Origin: CAYOBW01 sp964402115 | GTDB taxonomy: Bacteria; Verrucomicrobiota; Kiritimatiellia; UBA8416; CAYOBW01 | Reading direction: 5' to 3' | NCBI GenBank assembly: GCA_964402115.1 | Contig: CAYOBW010000258.1 | Span: forward strand, 1 to 10,389 | Length of the DNA: 10,389 bases | Shown here: positions 1 to 7,700 of the stretch, in pieces | How positions within the stretch are numbered: the first letter of the stretch is position 1 | How the letters are laid out: every line of letters begins with the position of its first letter | The notes under the pieces: generated by a model | Seen by the model: the letters and a program-made list of their open reading frames with translations, nothing else | Databases searched by the model: none | Told to the model about the DNA's origin: nothing | Position numbers and translations under genes: made by a program

Positions 1-1209
1 GCTCGCCGGGGCCTGCTGCTTGTCGTCCGCCGCGCCCTCCGCGGCACCCGCCGTTGCGCCCGCCGGGGCCTGCGGCCCGGGGCCTCCCGCCGGCGGGGCG
101 TCCATCACCGTGGCGCCCGGGTAGAGCATCAGCTGGCCGAGCACCACGACGCGCTCGCCCGCTGCCACGCCTTCCACGATCTGCAGCTGGTTATCCACTC
201 GCAAGCCGGTCCGCACGGGCCGCATCTCCGCCTTGTGGTCCGCCCCCGCCACGTACAGGAAAGGTCCACGCTTGCCGAACTGCACGGCACACTCCGGCAC
301 CAGGATCGCCCCCGCCACGGTGGCGGCCAGGATCCGCACGTCCACGAACTGCCGGGCCCAGAGCCGGCGCGCGGGGTTCGGCACCTCGCCGCGCACCAGG
401 ATCGTGCCGCTGGCGGAGTTGACGGCGTTGTCCACGAACGTCAGCCGGCCGCTGTAGCGGTTCGTCTCGCCGCGGGGCGTGACTTCGAGGCTCACCGGGC
501 CGGCGGCCAGCGCGCGGCGCACGTCGCCGAGCAAGGCCTCGGGCAGCGTGCACTCCACGTCCACCGGGTCGCAGTTCCGGATGTTGATCAGGCGCGTCAG
601 GCCGGCCCCCACGAGGTTCCCCTCGTCCACGTACCGCTTGCCGCACACGCCGGCCACCGCCGCGGTGACCGTGCAGCGCGAGAGGTTCAGGCGGGCGAGG
701 TCGAGGGTCGCCTCGTCCGCCTGCACCTGCGCGGCCAGCGCTGCCACGCGCGTGTCGAGCGTCTCGAACTGGTCGGCGGCGATCAGCTGTTTCGCGAGCA
801 GGCCGCGGTTGCGCTCCAGCGTGGCGCGCCCCTGCGCGAGGTTGGCGCGTCCCGCCGCCACGGCGGCCTCGGCCTGCCGCACGCGCGCCGCGTAGTCGCG
901 GTCATCGATCGCGAACAGCGGCTGCCCGTTGGTCACCACCGCGCCGTCTGCCACCAGGGTCCGCGTCAGGACGCCGGACACCTGCGGGACCACGTCGACG
1001 TTGACGCGTTCCTCAAGCGTGCCGAAGGCGGTCACCACCACCGGGGCATCCTGCTGGACGGCCGGCGCACACTGCACGACCACCGGCGGACGGCCGCCCG
1101 GCGCCCCGCCGGCGCCCGCGGCCGGGCCGGCCTTGCGGCAGGCGCCAGCGCCCAGCGTCAGCGCCCCGCAGAGAATGACAACGGAACCTTGTCGACATAC
1201 GCGCTTCAT
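1..1209 (-). CDS. HlyD/AcrA-type periplasmic adaptor of an RND efflux pump (3' end beyond window)
   Basis: Periplasmic adaptor (membrane fusion protein) that would bridge an inner-membrane RND pump and the outer-membrane channel encoded just upstream. The frame is open from the ATG at 1209 to the left edge: 403 codons, no stop seen. N-terminus: MKR, a hydrophobic stretch, then a loose lipobox (GAGAC, Cys24), so it may be a lipoprotein. Residues about 65-100 form the first lipoyl half (VVPQVSGVLTR, DGAVVTNGQPLFAIDD). An Ala/Arg/Gln-rich alpha-hairpin follows, then the second lipoyl half with VDEGNLV, the beta-barrel with GRLTFVDNAVNSASGTILV, and the membrane-proximal domain with VVVLGQLMLYPGATV. 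The usual LWPGQFV segment reads LWARQFV. After about residue 365 the protein becomes an Ala/Gly/Pro-rich tail running off the edge. The start lies 17 bases after the channel gene's stop, behind a run of G rather than a clear Shine-Dalgarno. The family is clear from these motifs; the pump's substrate is unknown. Confidence 0.93.
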   Translation of the reverse strand, partial: MKRVCRQGSVVILCGALTLGAGACRKAGPAAGAGGAPGGRPPVVVQCAPAVQQDAPVVVTAFGTLEERVNVDVVPQVSGVLTRTLVADGAVVTNGQPLFAIDDRDYAARVRQAEAAVAAGRANLAQGRATLERNRGLLAKQLIAADQFETLDTRVAALAAQVQADEATLDLARLNLSRCTVTAAVAGVCGKRYVDEGNLVGAGLTRLINIRNCDPVDVECTLPEALLGDVRRALAAGPVSLEVTPRGETNRYSGRLTFVDNAVNSASGTILVRGEVPNPARRLWARQFVDVRILAATVAGAILVPECAVQFGKRGPFLYVAGADHKAEMRPVRTGLRVDNQLQIVEGVAAGERVVVLGQLMLYPGATVMDAPPAGGPGPQAPAGATAGAAEGAADDKQQAPAS

Positions 1210-1226
1210 GACTTTGAACACCCCCC

Positions 1227-2741
1227 CTACTTCCCGACCGCGCCACGCGGCCGCATTCCGCCGGCGCCCGCACGAGAGCCACCCACCTCCGCGGCCCCTT
1301 CATCCAGGCTGCCGGCCGCGTGGGCCAGCGCCACCAAACTGGTGAAGACATCCTGACGGGCGACGATGACCTGCCGGCGAGCCTGGGCCAACTGCGCCTC
1401 GGCGGTCACGACGTCCAACATGCTGCGCAGGCCCGCCCGGTAGGCCTCGAGCGCCAGGCCGTGGGCCGCTTCCGCGCTGCGCACCACGGCCAGGCTGGCC
1501 GTGTGCCGCTCGCGCGCGGTTTCGTACGCCGCGTGACGGCCCCACACCTCGGCGCTGGCCGCCAGCTCGGCCTGGCGCAGCAGCTCGCGGGAGGCGGCCG
1601 CCTGGGCCTCCGCGGCCCGCCGCGCACTCGCGATCTGCCAGCCGTCGAACAGCGACCACTGGATGCTCACCCCCGCGCCGAACGTCGTGTCGCGATCCTG
1701 CGCCCCCGGCCGCGCCGTGTCGCCGGCGATGTACTGGTCGTACTCCGTGTGGCTGAGATTCCCGTTCAGATAGAGGAACGGCCAGGCCCCGGCCGCGGCC
1801 GCCCGCGCGGCGGCCTCCTGCGCCGCCACGGTCGCGCGCAGCGCGGCCAGGTCGGAGCGCCGGGCCAGCGCCCGGTCCATGAAGGCGCGCAGCTTCTCGA
1901 CGGGCAGGCCCGGCGGCACGGCGTCGGCCGGCGCAACCACGTTCACCGTCACGTCCGCCGGCAGGCTCAGGGCCTGTGCCAGCGTGCCGCGCGCGAGCTT
2001 CAGGGCGCCATCCGCGCCCGCCGCGTTGTAGCGCGTCTGGTCGTACGCGGCCTGCGCCTGCAGCACCTCCAGCTCGGTGCCCAGGCCGGCGCCCTGCCGT
2101 TCACGGGCGGCCGACAGGGCGGCCGCCGCGTCCTTCACGCTCGCGGCGGTGGCCTCCACCCCCGCCCCCGCGGCCACGAGTCCGTAATAGGCGTTCGCCG
2201 CGCCCAGGAGAATGTCCTGCAGCGTGCGGTTGAACCGGTGGTTGGCCGCATAGACCGTCTGCAGGGCCTGCTCCACCGCCGCGCGGCGGCCGCCGCCGAA
2301 GCTCAAGACGAGATAGCTCAGCTGCACGCCCGGCCCCACGCTCAGGTTGTTCTGATCGCTGAGATCGGGATCGGCGTCCACGCGCCGGCGCGCGGCGCTC
2401 AGCGTGCCCGCCACGTTCGGCATGAACCGCCCCTCGGCCTGGTCCACCTGCGCCGCCGCGGCGCGGGCCTCGTTCCACGCCTTGCGGCTGGCCGGATGGC
2501 GCTGCAGGGCCAGCTCGGCCAGCTCGGCCAGGGTCAGCGGCCGGCTCAGGTCCGGCGCGTCGGCCCGCACGGCGGCCCACCCCGCCGTCCCCAGGCCGCC
2601 CGCGCCCGCCGGGGGGATCCACTTGGTCTGCGCATCCTCCGGCACCGGGGCCGTGACGCACCCCGCCACCGCCGCCAGCGCGGCAGCCAGCGCCACCGCC
2701 GCGTGCCAGCCACCCCCCGCCTTCGTTCGTCTCACACCCAT
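1227..2741 (-). CDS. TolC/NodT-family outer-membrane efflux lipoprotein
   Basis: Outer-membrane channel of a tripartite efflux system, expected to trimerise and dock with the adaptor encoded next. Length is 504 aa, typical for the NodT/OprM class. The signal peptide (MGVRRTK, then an Ala/Leu/Val core) ends in a good lipobox, VAGC, giving lipidated Cys28. Two outer-membrane efflux (OEP) repeats follow. The first opens with LTLAELAELALQRHP and contains AEGRFMPNV. The second contains SIQWSLFDGWQ and, near the C-terminus, the hallmark YRAGLRSMLDVVTAEAQLAQ. I chose the ATG at 2741 over an upstream in-frame start at 2822. The upstream extension is Arg/Cys-rich, hides the signal peptide and overlaps tetR. 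This ATG also has a GAGG Shine-Dalgarno (2750-2747) five bases ahead. That site overlaps the tetR stop codon, so translation of the two genes is probably coupled. Confidence 0.92.
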   Translation of the reverse strand: MGVRRTKAGGGWHAAVALAAALAAVAGCVTAPVPEDAQTKWIPPAGAGGLGTAGWAAVRADAPDLSRPLTLAELAELALQRHPASRKAWNEARAAAAQVDQAEGRFMPNVAGTLSAARRRVDADPDLSDQNNLSVGPGVQLSYLVLSFGGGRRAAVEQALQTVYAANHRFNRTLQDILLGAANAYYGLVAAGAGVEATAASVKDAAAALSAARERQGAGLGTELEVLQAQAAYDQTRYNAAGADGALKLARGTLAQALSLPADVTVNVVAPADAVPPGLPVEKLRAFMDRALARRSDLAALRATVAAQEAAARAAAAGAWPFLYLNGNLSHTEYDQYIAGDTARPGAQDRDTTFGAGVSIQWSLFDGWQIASARRAAEAQAAASRELLRQAELAASAEVWGRHAAYETARERHTASLAVVRSAEAAHGLALEAYRAGLRSMLDVVTAEAQLAQARRQVIVARQDVFTSLVALAHAAGSLDEGAAEVGGSRAGAGGMRPRGAVGK

Positions 2742-2748
2742 AACAGCC

Positions 2749-3357
2749 TCACGTTCCCTTGCCGCCGGCGAGCCGTGCGCCCGCCGCCGGCCGCAGCAGC
2801 GCGTGGACGAGCGCCCGCACATAGGCCCGCGGCGCGCCCGGCCGGTAGCCGAACAGCGTTTCGCACATCACGTAATGGTAAAGCGCCCCCACCAGCGCGT
2901 GCGCCACGATCTCCGGCGGCGCCGCCGCCAGCCGGCCCGCCCGCCGCTCCGCGCGCAGGTACTGCGCCAGCTCGCGCGCGTGCTGCAGGGGCGGCGGCTC
3001 AGGCTCCCGGAAGTCGCCGGCAAAGGTCACCCCGCTGGAGCGCACCAGCATAATCCGCGGCAGAATCGTCTGGAAGCGCCGCAGCAGGTGCATGCCCGCG
3101 CTTTCCAGCGTCGCCTGGATGCTCCCGCGCCCCACCGCGGCCTCCAGCTCCTGCCGCACGCTCTCCGCGCCGCCCTCGTTGCACATCGCCGCCCGGAACA
3201 GCCCGCACTTCGACTTGAACCGCTTGAAGAGCGAGCCCTCCGACACGCCCGCCTCGCGCGCGATCGCCGCCGTCCGCGCCTGGTAGCCCTCGCGCATGAA
3301 CACCGTGCGCGCAGCCTGGAGGATGCGGTCGTCGCTGATGGTTACCGGTCGGGACAT
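2749..3357 (-). CDS. TetR/AcrR-family repressor, first gene of the efflux operon
   Basis: Ligand-responsive DNA-binding repressor, 202 aa, normal for TetR. The N-terminal helix-turn-helix is textbook: ILQAARTVFMREGY (12-25), then TAAIAREAG (29-37), the turn VSEG, and the recognition helix SLFKRFKSK (42-50). The C-terminal part is helical and variable as in the family, so the inducer cannot be predicted. The ATG at 3357 was preferred because the TetR fold starts right after it. An AAGGAGA ribosome site (3375-3369) precedes it, though its spacing is a little long. A longer start at 3423 would place the promoter and operator inside the gene. It is the promoter-proximal gene of the leftward operon with the channel and adaptor genes. 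The palindrome 27 bases upstream of the start suggests that it represses itself and the pump genes, the usual arrangement for RND operons. Confidence 0.93.
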   Translation of the reverse strand: MSRPVTISDDRILQAARTVFMREGYQARTAAIAREAGVSEGSLFKRFKSKCGLFRAAMCNEGGAESVRQELEAAVGRGSIQATLESAGMHLLRRFQTILPRIMLVRSSGVTFAGDFREPEPPPLQHARELAQYLRAERRAGRLAAAPPEIVAHALVGALYHYVMCETLFGYRPGAPRAYVRALVHALLRPAAGARLAGGKGT

Positions 3358-3377
3358 GGGGAAAGCCGTCTCCTTCT

Positions 3378-3406
3378 GATAAATGAGTGCGTACTCACTA
3401 TTACAA
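3378..3406 (-). promoter_or_regulatory. Candidate promoter for the efflux operon
   Basis: Leftward sigma-70-like elements TTGTAA (3406-3401) and TTTATC (3383-3378) are separated by exactly 17 bases, and the spacer holds the palindrome listed next. The -10 match is modest. A further TTGACG lies at 3423-3418 but has no good -10 at 16-18 bases. The region is also the only A+T-richer patch near the tetR start. Confidence 0.45.
3384..3397. promoter_or_regulatory. Probable TetR-family operator
   Basis: TGAGTGCGTACTCA: 5-base arms TGAGT/ACTCA are perfect inverted repeats around a GCGT centre. The site lies between the candidate -35 and -10 elements of the tetR promoter, where bound repressor would block RNA polymerase. 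GAGT/ACTC-type half-sites are common for TetR regulators of RND operons. That this regulator binds here is an inference from position and symmetry. Confidence 0.6.
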
Positions 3407-3457
3407 CGCCCCGCGGCCGTCAAGCGGTTTCTGCACCGGTTTCTTCAGCGTCCCCTC

Positions 3458-3486
3458 TTGACCCTGCCGGAGGGACACGGTAATGT
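3458..3486 (+). promoter_or_regulatory. Candidate promoter for the pfp-debranching enzyme operon
   Basis: TTGACC (3458-3463, five of six consensus bases) is followed after exactly 17 bases by TAATGT (3481-3486, three of six). Transcription would start near 3493, leaving a leader of roughly 65 G+C-rich bases before the gene at 3558. It faces away from the efflux promoter, so the 200-base gap serves two divergent units. No operator, riboswitch or fluoride-aptamer-like sequence was recognised in the leader. Confidence 0.45.
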
Positions 3487-3543
3487 TCGGCCGCATTCCC
3501 GCCCCACCGGGTTCGTCGGGCCGCGGGGGGGGCGCAAACACCT

Positions 3544-3548
3544 GGAGG
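3544..3548 (+). promoter_or_regulatory. Shine-Dalgarno site that fixes the pfp start
   Basis: A perfect GGAGG lies nine bases before the ATG at 3558. The in-frame ATG at 3483 has no such site, overlaps the candidate -10 element and would add 25 residues unlike the family, so 3558 is taken as the start. Confidence 0.8.
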
Positions 3549-3557
3549 AAAGAGACC

Positions 3558-4784
3558 ATGTCAGTTCGGAAAGTCGGGATACTCACGGCGGGCGGTCTCG
3601 CGCCCTGCCTGTCGGCCGCTATCGGCCAGTTGATCCAGCGCTACACCGAGATTGCGCCGGAAGTCGAGATCATCTGCTACCGCGGCGGCTACAAGGGGCT
3701 GCTGCTGGGCGACAGCATCAAGGTGACGCCCGCGGCCCGCGCGCAAGCCGCCGTGCTGCTCCAGTATGGCGGCAGCCCGATCGGCAACAGCCGCGTGAAG
3801 CTCACCAACGTCAAGGACTGCCTCAAGCGCAAGCTGGTCCAGGAGGGGCAGAACCCGCAGCAGGTCGCCGCCGAGCAGCTCGTCAAGGACGGCGTGGACG
3901 TGCTCCACACCATCGGCGGTGACGACACGAACACGGCGGCCGCGGATCTCGCCGCCTTCCTCGCGGGCAACAACTACGCGCTGACGGTCATCGGCCTGCC
4001 CAAGACGATCGACAACGATGTCTACCCGATCCGCCAGAGCCTCGGCGCCTGGACCGCCGCCGAGGAGGGCGCCCGGTACTTCGCCAACGTCGTGGCCGAG
4101 AGCGGCGCGAACCCGCGCATGCTGATCGTCCACGAGGTCATGGGGCGCAACTGCGGCTGGCTCACCGCCGCCACGGCCCAGGCCTACCGCCGCGAGCTGC
4201 TGCGCCGGCCCTTCGCCCCCGCCCTCGGGCTCACGCGCGAGTCGCTCGACGTGCACGGGATCTACATCCCCGAGATGCAGGTCGACATCGCCGCCGAGGC
4301 CCGGCGCCTGCGCGGCACGATGGACCGCCACGACAACGTCAACATCTTCATCAGCGAGGGCGCGGGCGTGACGGACATCGTCGCCGAGCTGGAGCGGAAG
4401 GGCGAGACCGTGCCCCGCGACGCGTTCGGCCACGTCAAGCTCGACGCGGTCAACCCCGGCAAGTGGTTCGCCCAGCAGTTCGCCGAGATGCTCGGCGCGG
4501 AGAAGACGCTCGTGCAGAAGAGCGGCTACTACGCGCGCGCCGCGGCGGCCAACCGCGAAGACCTGCTCCTGATCAAGAGCTGCGCCGACCTCGCCGTGGA
4601 GTGCGCCCTGCGCGGCGACGGCGGCGTGATCGGGCACGACGAGGACCGCGGCGGCGTCCTGCGCGCGATCGAGTTCGCGCGCGTCAAGGGCGGCAAGCCC
4701 TTCGACATCGACCAGCCCTGGTTCGGCGACCTGCTGGCCGATATCGGCCAGGCCAGGGGGCCGAAGGTCGCCGTCCAACACTGA
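3558..4784 (+). CDS. pfp: Pyrophosphate-dependent 6-phosphofructokinase (PPi-PFK)
   Basis: Cytoplasmic glycolytic enzyme that phosphorylates fructose-6-phosphate to fructose-1,6-bisphosphate using PPi. The reaction is near equilibrium, so it can also run towards gluconeogenesis. At 408 aa it matches the roughly 400-aa bacterial PPi-type enzymes, longer than the ~320-aa E. coli ATP enzyme. Visible motifs: the phosphoryl-donor loop ILTAGGLAPCLSAAIG (8-23), GGDDTNT (120-126), PKTIDND (148-154, catalytic base Asp152) and EVMGRNCGW (193-201, sugar-phosphate binding). The donor-deciding residues are Asp123, where ATP enzymes have Gly, and Lys149, where ATP enzymes have Gly (PGTIDND). Both point to PPi. 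The motifs are seen in the sequence, their meaning is established for the family, and the actual donor here is inferred. It is the first gene of the rightward unit; its stop is one base before the debranching enzyme's ATG. Confidence 0.93.
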   Translation: MSVRKVGILTAGGLAPCLSAAIGQLIQRYTEIAPEVEIICYRGGYKGLLLGDSIKVTPAARAQAAVLLQYGGSPIGNSRVKLTNVKDCLKRKLVQEGQNPQQVAAEQLVKDGVDVLHTIGGDDTNTAAADLAAFLAGNNYALTVIGLPKTIDNDVYPIRQSLGAWTAAEEGARYFANVVAESGANPRMLIVHEVMGRNCGWLTAATAQAYRRELLRRPFAPALGLTRESLDVHGIYIPEMQVDIAAEARRLRGTMDRHDNVNIFISEGAGVTDIVAELERKGETVPRDAFGHVKLDAVNPGKWFAQQFAEMLGAEKTLVQKSGYYARAAAANREDLLLIKSCADLAVECALRGDGGVIGHDEDRGGVLRAIEFARVKGGKPFDIDQPWFGDLLADIGQARGPKVAVQH

Positions 4785-4785
4785 G

Positions 4786-7700
4786 ATGACGATTGTTCGC
4801 CAGGACTTGCGCCAGTCGCCCGCGCCGGGGAGCCACCAGCTCGCCGTCCACGGCGACACGGTCAGCTTCGAGTTGCGCCTGCCCGGGGATCCGCCCGGAC
4901 AGGCGTGGCTGCGCACGAACCTGGGGCGGGCGGACATCCGCCACCGCGAGATCATCGATTTCACGGAACAGGCGACGCCCATCCTCGCGCGCGACTGGCA
5001 CGATCTGCCCATGCACGCCGCCGGCCCGGGGCGCCACGCGCTCACGCTGCCCCTGCATGAGGTCGGCTGCTTCGACGCGAAGACCTTCTTCCTGCCCGCC
5101 GAGTCCGACGAGCCCTGGTGGCCGGACGGTCCGAACGTCGCGCTCAAGGTCGAACCCGCGGGCACGGCGGCCGCGAACGCCATCTACACGGCGTTCGTGC
5201 GCCAGTTCCGCACGCAGGACCCGGCCGCCTGCAACGAGCTGGAGAACGGCAGCGGGCCTTTCGAGCGGCTCGGCTACTCCGTCATCCCGCCCTCCGGCAC
5301 CTTCCGCGAGCTGGCCCGCCGGCTGGATTTCATCATCGGCGCCCTGCGCTTTCGCATCGTCCAGCTGCTGCCCATCTTCCCGACCCCCACGACCTACGCC
5401 CGCATGGGGCGGTTCGGCAGCCCCTTCGCCGCGCTCGACTTCATGGACGTCGATCCCGCCCTCGCCGAATTCGACCGCCGCACGACGCCGATCGAGCAGT
5501 TCCGCGAGCTGGCAGACGCCATTCACGCCCGCGGGGCGCGTCTCTATCTCGACATCCCGATCAACCACACCGGCTGGGCCTCCTGGCTGCAGAACCACCA
5601 CCCCGCCTGGTTCAAGCGCAACCACGACCGCACCTTCCACTCGCCCGGCGCCTGGGGGGTGACGTGGGAGGACCTCTCGGAGCTCGACTACCGCCACCCG
5701 AAGCTGTGGAATTACATGGCCGACGTCTTCCGTTTCTGGTGCCGCCAGGGCGTCGACGGCTTCCGGTGCGACGCCGGGTACATGGTGCCCGTGCCGGTCT
5801 GGACCTACATCGTCGCCAGCGTGCGCGAGGCTTTTCCGGACACGGTCTTCCTGCTGGAAGGCCTGGGCGGCAAGCTCGAGGTCACCGAGGCGCTGCTCGG
5901 CTCGGCGGGGCTCAACTGGGCCTACTCCGAGATTTTCCAAACCTATGACCGTAACAGTTTCGAGCAGTACCTCCCCTACTGTTTCGCCACCTCGGCCAGC
6001 CGCGGCCTGCTCGTGCACTTCGCCGAGACGCACGACAACAACCGCCTCGCCGCGACCTCGCCCACGCACGCGCGCATGCGCACCGCACTGGCGGCCCTCA
6101 GCTCGGAAGCGGGGGGGTTCGGGATCACGAACGGCGTCGAATGGCTGGCGCGGGAGAAGGTGGACGTGCACGGGGCGCCGGCGCTGGCGTGGGGCAGCGC
6201 GGACAACCAGGTCGCGGCCCTCGGCCGCCTCAACGCCCTGCTCGCCGTACACCCCGCCTTCCACAGCGGCGCGCGCAGCGCGCTCATCCAGCAGGGCGGC
6301 GGCAACGTGCTCGTGATGGCGCGGCGCTGCCGGGCGGGCGCGCACCTCGCGCTCGTGCTGGTCAACCTCGACACCACGCAACCGGTCACGGCCCACTGGC
6401 CCACGCAGCCCGACGAAGCCGAGGCGCTCGTGGACCTGCTCACCGGCCAGGAGCGCCGCGTGCAGCGCGGCGGCGGCGCCTCGCGGACGCCCCTCGACCC
6501 CGGGCAGGTGCTCTGCCTCTCCCCCGATCCCGCCGCCCTCCGCCAGGTGACGGAGGCGCAGGGCCTGCCGCCCGACCATGCGGAGAGCCACGTCGAGCAG
6601 CGCCGCGTCCGCGCCAAAGCGCTTGACATCCACGTCTGCCTGCACCCGCGTCGCGACGCCGCCACGCTCGACCTCGACGCGCTGGCACAGCGCCTGCGCG
6701 CCGATCCGCGCGCCTGCTGCGCGAAGGAAGGCAGCCGGCCGCCCGTCGCCGTGTGGCAGTGGCCGCGCGACCTGACGCGCACCGTGCTCGTGCCGCCGGG
6801 CCACTTCCTCCTCGTGCAGGCCCCGCACCGCTTCACCGCCGACCTGCTGGCCGGCGACACGCCGCTCCGCCGCGAGGAGAGCCTGCCCGACGCCCACGGC
6901 GGCCATTTCGCGCTCTTCCTGCCCCGCCCGGCCCCCGCGCGGCCCGAGACCCAGGCGCTGGCCCTCGCGGTCTACGGCCCCGGCCCCGCGCGCCGCGAGC
7001 GCGTGGAACTGCTGCGGCTGGCGGACTGGGAGCACACCCCGGCCCTGCTGAGCCTCGACGCCGCCCGCGTCCGCGCGGCCGCGAGCAGCGGCCTCTGCAC
7101 CAACGGCCGGGGCGCGATGGCGCTGGCCAACGCCGACTGGGGCGCCATCCGCAGCCAGTACCACGCGCTGCTTGCCGCGAACCTGCACCCCGCCTTCCCG
7201 GTCGATCGTCATATCATGCTCACGCGCTGCCGGGCCTGGCTGGTCTACCGCGACTACTCCCACGAGCTGAACGCCGCGTGCCAGACCGCCTTCACGACGA
7301 ACCCGGACGGCTCGCTCCAGTGGGATTTCGCCGTGCCCGCCGGCCAGGGCAAGGTCGTGCCGCTGTCCATCACGCTCGCGCTCGAACCCGGCTGCAACCG
7401 CATCCGGCTCGCCTGCGCCCGGCCGCGTCACGGCAACGGACCGGATCTTCTGACCGCCGCCCAGGCCGTCACGCTGGTCGTCAGGCCCGACATCGAGGAC
7501 CGCAACTTCCACGCCAAGACCAAGGCCTACACGGGCGCCGAGGGCGCCTTCCCCGCCGCCGTCCACGCCGTGCCCGGCGGGTTCCGCTTCCAGCCCGCGC
7601 CCGATCGCGCGCTGACGGTCACGGCCGACCGCGGCACGTTCGGCATCGAGCCGCAGTGGCAGTACATGCTCGCCCATCCCTTCGAAGCGCAGCGCGGGCA

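Noticed and set aside
235..1356. A 373-codon rightward frame over the adaptor gene
   Set aside because: It is antisense to an adaptor with clear lipoyl and barrel motifs, and its own translation shows no family features.
1320..3053. A 577-codon rightward frame across the channel and tetR genes
   Set aside because: Composition is Arg/His/Gln-rich and featureless, and it crosses two well-supported leftward genes, their stop/start junction and the signal peptide.
3487..3557. Fluoride or other riboswitch in the leader of the rightward operon
   Set aside because: The leader is only about 65 bases and lacks the conserved fluoride-aptamer sequence elements; its G and C runs give only ambiguous pairing.
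3561..5183. A 540-codon leftward frame over pfp and the debrancher start
   Set aside because: The repetitive Val/Asp/Gly/Arg composition is the antisense image of the pfp gene, and it spans the intergenic junction with no start signals.
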